DNA from: Chloroflexota bacterium
Lineage (GTDB): Bacteria > Chloroflexota > Dehalococcoidia > SM23-28-2 > RBG-16-64-32
Reading direction: 5' to 3'
NCBI GenBank assembly: GCA_022565075.1
Contig: JADFKG010000047.1
Location: forward strand, 1 to 12,394
Length of the DNA stretch: 12,394 bases
The stretch's first letter is position 1; the number at the start of each line of letters is the position of its first letter. A model generated the notes under the pieces. That model made no database searches. It had not been told where the DNA came from and saw only the letters and a list, made by a program, of their open reading frames with translations. Of this stretch, positions 6,334 through 12,044 are shown one piece after another. A program made the translations under genes and the position numbers.

Positions 6334-7710
6334 ATGACAAGCTGGCAACCCGGCAGAAACAACGGACCCAAGCGACCCGGCGATCCCGCCGACGGCGCTC
6401 CCGCCAACGCTGGCGGCGCCCGGGCAACCCCCGGCCGCTACAACGAGGACATGGAGCAGCTCATCTTCCGCATCCACCAGATGCTCATCGAAGAGCTGGA
6501 CTCCGACCAGATCGCGGCGCTGCCCTCGGATGAGCGTCGTGGCGTCGTCGAAGGCGCCGCTGAGACACTCGTCAAGCGCGAGCTGCCCAACGTGGGCGGA
6601 ATCACGCGCGATCAGATCGTCTCTCGCGTCGTCGACGAAGTTGTCGGCCTGGGCCCGATCGACGCCCTGCTCCGCGACCCGTCGATCTCAGAGATCATGG
6701 TCAACGCGCCCGAAGAAGTGTTCTTCGAGCGCGAAGGCATCATCTACCTCAGCGACGTTCGCTTCCGCGACAAGGCGCACATCATGCGCGTAATCGAGCG
6801 CGTCATCGCGCCCATCGGCCGCCGCGTGGACGAGTCGTCGCCCATGGTCGACGCTCGCCTTCCTGACGGCTCCCGTGTGAACATCATCATCCCGCCGGTG
6901 GCTCCCAAGAGCCCGACTATCACCATTCGCAAGTTCCGCGCTGACAAGATGAGCATGGACGACCTGGTGAAGGCGACGACGCTAACGCCCGACATGGCCG
7001 AGTTCCTCAAGGCCTGCGTCAAGCTCAAACTCAACATCATCGTCTCCGGTGGTACCGGCACCGGTAAGACGACGTTCCTCAACGCGATGTCCGAGTTCAT
7101 TCCGGAGAACGAGCGCATCCTGACCATTGAAGACCCGATGGAGATCAAGATCCGGCAACCGCACGTCGTCTCGCTGGAAGCCCGCCCGGCCAACATCGAT
7201 GGCAAGGGCGAGATCACCCAGCGAGACCTGCTGCGCAACACCCTCCGTATGCGCCCGGACCGCATCATCATCGGCGAGGTACGCGGCCCCGAAGCCTTCG
7301 ACATGCTGAACGCGATGAACACAGGCCACGAAGGCTCACTCTCGACCATCCACGCCAACTCGCCGCGCGATGCCCTCTCCCGTATTGAGAACATGGTGCT
7401 GATGGCCAGCCTGGATCTGCCCGACCGGGCGATCCGTGAGCAGACGGCGTCGGCGATCGACGTCTTCATCCAGCTCGCCCGCTTCTCCGACGGTGTGCGT
7501 CGCGTGACTCGGGTCACCGAGTGCACCGGCATGGAGGGCGAGGTCATCACTCTGCAAGACCTCTTCGAGTTCAGGCAGGATCACATCGACAGCGAGGGCA
7601 AGATCCACGGCGAGATGCGCCCGACCGGCATCCGCCCGAGCTTCGCCGAGAGGTTCGGCGCCGTCGGCATCGATCTGCCCGAGGGCCTGTTCCTGGCGAG
7701 GAGCGCCTAG
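6334..7710 (+). CDS. tadA: CpaF/TadA secretion ATPase
   Basis: A 458-residue T2SE/VirB11-superfamily hexameric ATPase that powers Flp pilus extension at the cytoplasmic membrane. After a Gly/Pro/Ala-rich, presumably disordered N-terminus (1-37) come the N-terminal domain (38-205) and the ATPase core. The core holds Walker A G-G-T-G-T-G-K-T-T (239-247), the Asp box T-I-E-D-P-M-E-I (264-271), Walker B R-I-I-I-G-E-V-R-G (310-318) and the His box G-H-E-G-S-L-S-T-I-H-A-N-S (331-343). All catalytic motifs are intact. The start at ATG 6334 is set by GGAG at 6323-6326, 7 bases upstream and overlapping the end of cpaE, four bases past its stop. An in-frame GTG at 6319 is less likely. The gene is highly conserved and typical in length. 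Confidence 0.96.
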   Translation: MTSWQPGRNNGPKRPGDPADGAPANAGGARATPGRYNEDMEQLIFRIHQMLIEELDSDQIAALPSDERRGVVEGAAETLVKRELPNVGGITRDQIVSRVVDEVVGLGPIDALLRDPSISEIMVNAPEEVFFEREGIIYLSDVRFRDKAHIMRVIERVIAPIGRRVDESSPMVDARLPDGSRVNIIIPPVAPKSPTITIRKFRADKMSMDDLVKATTLTPDMAEFLKACVKLKLNIIVSGGTGTGKTTFLNAMSEFIPENERILTIEDPMEIKIRQPHVVSLEARPANIDGKGEITQRDLLRNTLRMRPDRIIIGEVRGPEAFDMLNAMNTGHEGSLSTIHANSPRDALSRIENMVLMASLDLPDRAIREQTASAIDVFIQLARFSDGVRRVTRVTECTGMEGEVITLQDLFEFRQDHIDSEGKIHGEMRPTGIRPSFAERFGAVGIDLPEGLFLARSA

Positions 7711-7711
7711 C

Positions 7712-8692
7712 ATGGACCTGCTCCTTCTGGCGATTAGCCTGACTATCCTCGGCGCTGTCGTGCTGTTCGTGCTCGCCATCGGCAGGCGCGAATCACGCGC
7801 CCGCTTTGTGGAGGCCCGACTGAAGGCGTTCCGCGCGGACGAGAAGCCGCGGGACGACCCGGAAAGCGCTGACGGCCTTCGGCCCAAACAGACCTACTCT
7901 GGAATTCCGCTGCTCAGCTCGCTGCTGGCGGGAATGCGCGGTTCGGAGGCGCTGGCTCTCCAACTGGAGCGGGCCGGCGTGCCCCTGCGTGTCGGCGAAT
8001 TTTACATGATCCGCGGGATCGCTGCCTGCGGCCTCTTCCTGGCGCCGCTGATCTTCGGCTTCTCGCTGTTCAACCTCTTCATTGCGTTCCTGTTGGGCGT
8101 AGTCGGTTACATGATTCCGTCGAAGTGGCTGACGAACAAGCGCAATAAGCGGACCGAGCGCATCAACGCGCAGCTCGTGGACATGCTGGGCATGGTCTCC
8201 AACTCCATCAAGTCCGGCTATGGCCTGATGCAGAGCCTGGACTTCGCGGGCGGCCAGCTTCCCGCGCCGTTGGGTCTAGAGCTCCGGCGCATGCTTCGCG
8301 AGGCGACCCTGGGAATGACATCCGAAGCTGCTCTCGCTGCCATGGGCCAGCGCATCAACAGCAAGGACCTGGATATGGTCCTCACCGCAATCAACATCCA
8401 GCGCGCCGTCGGCGGTAACCTCTCTGAGATCCTCGACAAGGTTGCCTATACGATGCGCGAACGTGAGCGCATTCGCGGCGACATCGCAACGCTGACTTCA
8501 CAGCAGAGGCTGACGGGTATCGTCGTCGGTGGTCTGCCGTTCTTCATGTTCGCGATCTTCATGGTCATGAGCCCGGACTATATGAGTGTCTTCCTCAATG
8601 AGAACATCGGCCGCATCATCCTCATCGTGGCCTTCGGCCTCGAAGTTCTGGGCTATCTCGCGATGAAGCGAATCATGGCGATCGAGATCTAG
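7712..8692 (+). CDS. tadB: TadB inner-membrane platform protein (T2SSF domain)
   Basis: A 326-residue polytopic protein. One N-terminal membrane helix (2-24) is followed by a cytoplasmic linker, a helix pair (about 98-135), a T2SSF/GspF domain (about 155-280) and two C-terminal membrane helices (272-292, 298-320). The core reads L-V-D-M-L-G-M-V-S-N-S-I-K-S-G-Y, then M-R-E-R-E-R-I-R-G-D-I before the last membrane pair. Both are typical of TadB, which couples TadA motion to pilin extraction together with TadC. The start is one base past the tadA stop, with GAGGAG upstream. Full family length and no sign of damage. Confidence 0.94.
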   Translation: MDLLLLAISLTILGAVVLFVLAIGRRESRARFVEARLKAFRADEKPRDDPESADGLRPKQTYSGIPLLSSLLAGMRGSEALALQLERAGVPLRVGEFYMIRGIAACGLFLAPLIFGFSLFNLFIAFLLGVVGYMIPSKWLTNKRNKRTERINAQLVDMLGMVSNSIKSGYGLMQSLDFAGGQLPAPLGLELRRMLREATLGMTSEAALAAMGQRINSKDLDMVLTAINIQRAVGGNLSEILDKVAYTMRERERIRGDIATLTSQQRLTGIVVGGLPFFMFAIFMVMSPDYMSVFLNENIGRIILIVAFGLEVLGYLAMKRIMAIEI

Positions 8693-8701
8693 GAGAGAAC
8701 A

Positions 8702-9607
8702 ATGTTTATCGCTCTCATCGTCGTTTCACTCTCCGGACTCTTCGCCTGCCTCGCCGTCGCCGCCTTTGGCAGCAGGCGCAGCTCCGCCATGGTGACGCGG
8801 ATCGAGGCGTTCCGCGCCCAATCTACTATGCAGCCTGCCGAGGAGGACGTCGACCTCGAGATGTCCTTCGGAAGGCGCGTCGTCAGACCAGCCATCGACG
8901 GCCTGGCGCGAACCGCGACTGGCGTTCTGCCGCAGTCCGTCCTGGCCGACATCCAGCAACAGTTGACGATGGCCCGTTCGCCAATGAAGGTGAGCACTTT
9001 CGTCACGTTCTGGCTAGCGTCATTAGTCGTCTTCTGTGGACTCGGACTCATGGTCTTCTTCACTGTGGGTAGCCTGCCGTCTCTGGCCGTCGCCTTTGTC
9101 CTACTGGTGCTCGGCTACAAGCTGCCTCGGATGTGGCTCACGAGCCGCGTTAAGGCGAAGCAGAAGGCCGTCATCCTCGGTCTTCCAAACAACCTCGACC
9201 TCATTACGACCTGCGTGGAGGCCGGTCTCGGCCTTGACGCTGCCCTTTCCCGCGTCGCGGAACAGAACGAGGGTCCTCTCTCCGCCGAGCTGCAGCGCAT
9301 GCTGCGCGATGTCTCGATGGGTAAGCTGCGGCGCGAGGCGATGCAGGAGATGGCCGACCGCGTCGGAGTAGAAGAGCTTTCGTACTTCATAACTTCCATC
9401 ATCCAGGCTGAGAAACTCGGCGTCGGTATCTCTCAGGTGCTGCGCGTGCAGTCCGACCAGTTGCGCATGCAACGGCGCCAGCGAGCCGAGCGCCTCGCCA
9501 ACGAAGCACCGATCAAGATGATCTTCCCGCTGGTGCTGCTGATCTTCCCGGCGTTTCTCGCCGTGATCCTCGCACCGGCGGTGATCAGAATCTCGGAGAC
9601 GTTTTGA
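8702..9607 (+). CDS. tadC: TadC inner-membrane platform protein (T2SSF domain)
   Basis: A 301-residue paralogue of TadB with the same plan. It has an N-terminal membrane helix (2-22), a hydrophilic linker, a helix pair (about 98-138), a T2SSF domain (about 160-275) and a C-terminal membrane segment. The L-P-N-N-L-D-L-I-T-T-C-V-E-A-G-L-G motif near 161-177 and the Q-A-E-K-L-G-V-G-I-S-Q-V-L-R motif near 235-248 are characteristic of TadC. AGGAGAG directly upstream gives a strong ribosome binding site. Its TGA overlaps the TTG of the following regulator gene, so the regulators are probably part of the same message. Confidence 0.94.
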   Translation: MFIALIVVSLSGLFACLAVAAFGSRRSSAMVTRIEAFRAQSTMQPAEEDVDLEMSFGRRVVRPAIDGLARTATGVLPQSVLADIQQQLTMARSPMKVSTFVTFWLASLVVFCGLGLMVFFTVGSLPSLAVAFVLLVLGYKLPRMWLTSRVKAKQKAVILGLPNNLDLITTCVEAGLGLDAALSRVAEQNEGPLSAELQRMLRDVSMGKLRREAMQEMADRVGVEELSYFITSIIQAEKLGVGISQVLRVQSDQLRMQRRQRAERLANEAPIKMIFPLVLLIFPAFLAVILAPAVIRISETF

Positions 9608-10005
9608 AGAATCCACACATGGCCCTCGGAAAGAAAATCAGGCAGCTTAGAGAAGAGCTGGGTATGAGCCAGGCACAGTTGTCGTCGCAGGGCGCCCTCA
9701 GCCAGGGATACCTCTCCCAGCTTGAGAACGACGAAGTCCAGAACCCCAGCGCGGCCGTCATCTTCAGGCTGGCGCAGGCCCTCAACGTTGACCCCCGCGT
9801 GCTCATGGACGCGGCCGGCTACGACAGCGGCGCCAACGGCTCCGGACCGGAGTTCTCCGTGACGGTGGACCCAGAGCTGCTGCGCTTCTTGGCCCGCTTC
9901 CCGCGCCAACAGCAGACCTACTTGTTGGGCCTGCTGAAGAGTCTCGATCAGCAGCAGGCCGGGCCTGGCAAGTCGCCAGCGCGCGGCGTAGCGGCGAAGA
10001 GCTAG
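9604..10005 (+). CDS. XRE-family transcriptional regulator, copy 1
   Basis: A 133-residue protein with an N-terminal XRE/Cro-C1 helix-turn-helix (about residues 8-62) containing S-Q-A-Q-L-S and S-Q-G-Y-L-S-Q-L-E-N as turn and recognition helix. A short linker leads to a C-terminal module, V-D-P-E-L-L-R-F-L-A-R-F-P-R-Q-Q-Q (about 92-108) plus a Leu-rich helix. The 10147 gene has the same two-part layout. I favour the TTG at 9604, which overlaps the tadC stop and has GGAG 5 bases upstream. ATG 9619 is the alternative and aligns better with the start of the paralogue. Position suggests feedback or condition-dependent control of the Tad operon, but the target is unknown. Confidence 0.85.
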   Translation: MKNPHMALGKKIRQLREELGMSQAQLSSQGALSQGYLSQLENDEVQNPSAAVIFRLAQALNVDPRVLMDAAGYDSGANGSGPEFSVTVDPELLRFLARFPRQQQTYLLGLLKSLDQQQAGPGKSPARGVAAKS

Positions 10006-10018
10006 AGGAGCAGCCTGA

Positions 10019-10150
10019 GTGCTACGCTTTCTCAACATCAGCAAGGGGACGGTCGTCGCCGAAAGCGTCGCGCCGCCGCCGGTCAGTGAAAGGCAGAAAC
10101 GAGCGACTGACGCGCGTTGTGACCTCATTGGAGCGAGGGGTGATCTATGA
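10019..10150 (+). CDS. Small ORF (43 aa) with DUF192-like N-terminus, between the XRE genes
   Basis: GTG 10019 has a perfect GAGGAG (10005-10010) 8 bases upstream. The frame runs 43 codons to a TGA that overlaps the next ATG as ATGA, so it fills the whole gap between the two XRE genes and probably couples translation into the second. The start MLRFLNISKGTVVAESV resembles the first strand of DUF192 proteins (typically an N-x-T-x-G-x-x-x-A-x-x-V pattern). The DUF192 core, including its R-x-x-G-L-M motif, is absent. It may therefore be a decayed DUF192 gene retained as a coupling leader, or a genuine small protein. The rest (residues 25-43) is charged and unremarkable. Confidence 0.5.
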   Translation: MLRFLNISKGTVVAESVAPPPVSERQKRATDARCDLIGARGDL

Positions 10151-10587
10151 ATCTTGGAGACAGAATCCGAAAACTGCGCGACGAGCGTGAGCTCACTCAG
10201 GGCCAGCTGGCCGTGAGCTCATCCGTCAGCCAGGGCTACCTCTCACAGCTTGAGAACGGCGAGGTGAAGAACCCGTCGGCGGCCGTGTTGCTGCGCGTCG
10301 CTCAGGCAGTGAGCGTTGATCCCGACGACCTGTTCGAGGCCGCCGGGTACCCGACCGTGCGCACTCTTCGTGCAACCTACGAGCGTTACGAATCGACGAT
10401 CGACGAAGAGCTGCTCAGCTACCTGGCGAGTTTGCCGCGGGACAAGCAGCGCCGCCTGCTCTCACTGCTTCAGGGCATCGAGCAAGTGCTCACGGACAGC
10501 GGGCCGGCCACGGCCAATGCCGACGATGAAGGTCAACGAAGCGCGGCCGCGGCGCGCGCTGCCGGCCTGACCAAGGTATCCTTATAG
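10147..10587 (+). CDS. XRE-family transcriptional regulator, copy 2
   Basis: A 146-residue paralogue of the 9604 gene. The helix-turn-helix (about 4-60) shares S-Q-G-Y-L-S-Q-L-E-N and E-V-x-N-P-S-A-A-V with copy 1, and the D-P-x-x-L-x-x-A-A-G-Y end of the domain is also kept. The C-terminal module is I-D-E-E-L-L-S-Y-L-A-S-L-P-R-D-K-Q-R-R-L-L, followed by a low-complexity tail. The linker (about 62-80) differs, with Tyr and Arg residues. The recognition helices are nearly identical, so the two proteins probably bind the same or overlapping sites, perhaps as mixed dimers. GAGGGG upstream of ATG 10147 provides a good ribosome binding site, and the start overlaps the small ORF before it. Confidence 0.87.
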   Translation: MNLGDRIRKLRDERELTQGQLAVSSSVSQGYLSQLENGEVKNPSAAVLLRVAQAVSVDPDDLFEAAGYPTVRTLRATYERYESTIDEELLSYLASLPRDKQRRLLSLLQGIEQVLTDSGPATANADDEGQRSAAAARAAGLTKVSL

Positions 10588-10590
10588 CCC

Positions 10591-10770
10591 ATGGCTGAGG
10601 GAAACGACGATGGGGCGGCGCTCGCCGAGCGCATCGACCCGGAACTGCTCCATATGCTGTCGCGCATGTCGCGCCGCCAGCAGCGGCAGGTGCTGCTTCT
10701 GCTCATGGTCGTCGAGAACCTCTTGTTCGAGATGATGCGGGAGCAGCGTGCCCGCGAAGACCTTGCCTAG
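10591..10770 (+). CDS. HTH-less small protein: stand-alone copy of the XRE C-terminal module
   Basis: A 59-codon gene starting three bases after copy 2. It encodes A-E-R-I-D-P-E-L-L-H-M-L-S-R-M-S-R-R-Q-Q, then a Leu-rich helix with V-E-N-L-L. This aligns with the C-terminal module of both XRE neighbours (x-D-x-E-L-L-x-x-L-x-x-x-x-R-x-x-Q-x-x-L-L-x-L-L), but the helix-turn-helix is absent. The protein continues into a charged helix ending E-Q-R-A-R-E-D-L-A. If the module mediates dimerisation or effector contact, this protein could form mixed dimers and titrate the two regulators. No well-placed Shine-Dalgarno is seen (AAGG is 14 bases away), so translation probably depends on coupling to copy 2. 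The homology is read by eye; function is inferred. Confidence 0.68.
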   Translation: MAEGNDDGAALAERIDPELLHMLSRMSRRQQRQVLLLLMVVENLLFEMMREQRAREDLA

Positions 10771-10780
10771 CGCTGCGTCC

Positions 10781-10835
10781 CCACGCTCTTGATGGCGTGG
10801 AGTGGGCGTTCTGCCCTCGGGACGTCGGTTGCCCC
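10781..10835. terminator. Hairpin cluster between convergent operons
   Basis: CCACGC (10781-10786) pairs with GCGTGG (10795-10800) around an 8-base loop. GGGC/GCCC (about 10804-10816) follows, with a further GTCGG/CCGAC pairing beyond. None has a T-run, but their place between the end of the + strand regulator cassette and the end of the minus-strand sigma operon suggests a bidirectional stop or end-protection region. Another short inverted repeat, CGCTA/TAGCG (10850-10862), overlaps the stop of the minus-strand gene. Confidence 0.35.
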
Positions 10836-10851
10836 TGCCGACACTGCGTCG

Positions 10852-11187
10852 CTAACTTAGCGTGATCACCGCTGCCACTGCGGCGGCCAGTGCCGCTCCC
10901 GCGACGTGGACCAGGCCCAACTGCGGCCAGCCCAGCCTTCTTCTCCGAGGCTCCTCGCCGGCGTACATCGGCTCGGCCGGGCTGCGGCGTCTCTCGGGGC
11001 CGTGCCATTCTGCTGATGGCGTTGCGCACTCCGTCTCGACGGCAGCGTCGGGGCTGTCTTCCAGGCCGCTGATGCGAGAGCGGAGGCGCGCCCAGACTTC
11101 GTCGCGGTGCTCCTCGGCCAGATCCAGAGCCTCACGGGCGAGCTGCATACGAAGGCCGATGACGTCGCGGAGGTTGTCCTGGGTCAT
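10852..11187 (-). CDS. Small C-terminally anchored membrane protein, candidate anti-sigma factor
   Basis: A 111-residue protein whose ATG overlaps the sigma-factor stop (ATGA), indicating translational coupling. The first 40 residues form an amphipathic, charged region (M-x-L-A-R-E-A-L-D-L-A-E-E-H-R-D-E-V-W). A Pro/Ser/Glu/Arg-rich linker is followed by R-R-R-R (81-84) and a single Ala/Val-rich membrane segment (about 90-110) at the extreme C-terminus. The positive-inside rule puts the N-terminus in the cytoplasm. No zinc-binding H-x-x-x-C-x-x-C motif is visible, so it is not a standard ZAS anti-sigma factor. By position and topology it could still hold the sigma factor at the membrane. I do not recognise the family; the role is inferred from context only. 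Confidence 0.75.
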   Translation of the reverse strand: MTQDNLRDVIGLRMQLAREALDLAEEHRDEVWARLRSRISGLEDSPDAAVETECATPSAEWHGPERRRSPAEPMYAGEEPRRRRLGWPQLGLVHVAGAALAAAVAAVITLS

Positions 11188-11816
11188 CCCAGGTTGTCGC
11201 TGAGGTTCTTCATTCGGTCGCGCAGCTTGCGAAGGGCGCGGAAGATCGTCACGCGTACGTTGACCTCGCTCGTGCTGAGGACGCTGGCGATCTCACGGTT
11301 CGTGAGCTCGGCGTCGAACTTCAGCGCTATGATCTCTTGCTCTCGCTTAGGAAGCCCGCCGACGAGCGTGGAGAGGAACGCCAACCGCTCCTTGTGAACG
11401 AGCATGTCCTCGGGGCTCTTCGGCTGGCTGTGCAGCTCATTTTCAATCGCCGCCTCTCGGGCCGCCTTCTGCGCTGGCTTCTCCTTGCGCCAGTGCGACG
11501 AGACCTCATTGCGGGCGATAGTAAAAAGCCACGAACCAAAGGCGTCGCGGGAGCGCAGAGACCGCACCTTCACGAACGCCTTCTCGAACACGTCGGAGAC
11601 GACGTCGAGGGAGACTTCCCTGTCCTGCACACGGCCGTAGACGTAGGCGAAGACCTTCCCGAAGTACTCGTTGTAGAGCTCTGAAAACTCCGCCGTTGTC
11701 GGGGCGAACGTGTCTTCCGGAGTTGCTGTGGCGGCAGCCTTGCGCGGTGCTGGCTTAGTTGCCGTTCGTGCCGGCGCCTTGCGCGCCCCTTCGATCGCGA
11801 TTCTTGCGGTGGTCAT
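11184..11816 (-). CDS. ECF-type RNA polymerase sigma factor
   Basis: A 210-residue sigma-70 family protein of the ECF group. Region 2 (about 44-113) contains L-Y-x-x-Y-F-x-x-V-F-A-Y-V, D-V-V-S-D-V-F-E-K-A-F and W-L-F-T-I-A-R-N. Region 4 (about 149-200) contains L-P-K-R-E-Q-E-I-I-A-L-K-F and a helix-turn-helix with T-N-R-E-I-A-S-V-L-S-T-S-E. Regions 1 and 3 are absent, as expected for ECF sigmas. The first 40 residues are an unusual Ala/Lys/Pro/Thr-rich basic tail, which ECF sigmas normally lack. ATG 11816 is backed by GAGGGAG a few bases upstream. It is co-translated with the small membrane protein downstream. Its regulon is unknown; adjacency to the pilus and its regulators is suggestive but not proof of control. 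Confidence 0.92.
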   Translation of the reverse strand: MTTARIAIEGARKAPARTATKPAPRKAAATATPEDTFAPTTAEFSELYNEYFGKVFAYVYGRVQDREVSLDVVSDVFEKAFVKVRSLRSRDAFGSWLFTIARNEVSSHWRKEKPAQKAAREAAIENELHSQPKSPEDMLVHKERLAFLSTLVGGLPKREQEIIALKFDAELTNREIASVLSTSEVNVRVTIFRALRKLRDRMKNLSDNLG

Positions 11817-11860
11817 GCTCCCTCACTCTCGGTGCGTGCATCCGTTATGGCTGTACAGAT

Positions 11861-11876
11861 GTCTCGTGATTGAGAC
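11861..11876 (-). promoter_or_regulatory. Inverted repeat upstream of the sigma gene
   Basis: GTCTC (11861-11865) and GAGAC (11872-11876) form a perfect inverted repeat around six bases, 45-60 bases before the sigma-factor ATG. It could be an operator or a leader hairpin; the half-sites are short, so chance is possible. Confidence 0.3.
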
Positions 11877-11903
11877 GATGAATAGACGCCTCGGTCTGCG
11901 CTC

Positions 11904-11910
11904 CGTTACA
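11904..11910 (-). promoter_or_regulatory. TGTAACG element upstream of the sigma gene
   Basis: Read in the gene direction, TGTAACG lies 87 bases before the sigma-factor ATG. TTGCGA (11928-11933 on the minus strand) lies 16 bases upstream of it, resembling a -35/-10 pair (TTGCGA, TGTAAC). The same heptamer precedes flp and cpaB at similar distances. Confidence 0.35.
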
Positions 11911-11928
11911 CCTTCGGCAAAAGAATTC

Positions 11929-12019
11929 GCAACTTTGTCGCGGCGATTGGTTCCTCGGGCCCACCTCGAACGTCGCCTGGCTCTAAAGCCAGTGTTGCAG
12001 AATGCCGGTTGGGAACCGG
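11929..12019 (-). other. Nested inverted repeats in the glcF-sigma intergenic region
   Basis: The 228-base gap between the glcF-like stop and the sigma start holds several pairings. An outer GCAAC/GTTGC (11929-11933 with 11994-11998) encloses two hairpins: GGCGA/TCGCC (11942-11946 with 11973-11977), extended by GTTC/GAAC, and CTGGCT/AGCCAG (11977-11982 with 11987-11992). A third hairpin, CCGGTT/AACCGG (12005-12019), lies beside them, nearest the glcF-like stop. Together they can form a three-way junction, on either strand. It could be a leader RNA of the sigma operon or part of the glcF transcript end. No T-run is present and no known riboswitch motif was recognised. Confidence 0.4.
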
Positions 12020-12044
12020 TTAAGGCCGGTGAACAGCGCGTAAA

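Noticed and set aside
5505..6407. 300-codon minus-strand open frame opposite cpaE
   Set aside because: His/Asp/Val/Arg-rich shadow of a gene with intact ATPase motifs on the + strand.
6744..7550. Long minus-strand open frame (268 codons) opposite tadA
   Set aside because: Ser/Arg/Met-rich composition mirrors the codon bias of tadA on the other strand; no RBS and no recognisable domain.
11929..11998. Possible tRNA, because of nested stems and a GTTCGAGG-like string on the minus strand
   Set aside because: The loop sizes and arm order are wrong: no 7-base anticodon loop, and the GTTCGA segment does not lie next to an acceptor 3' strand.
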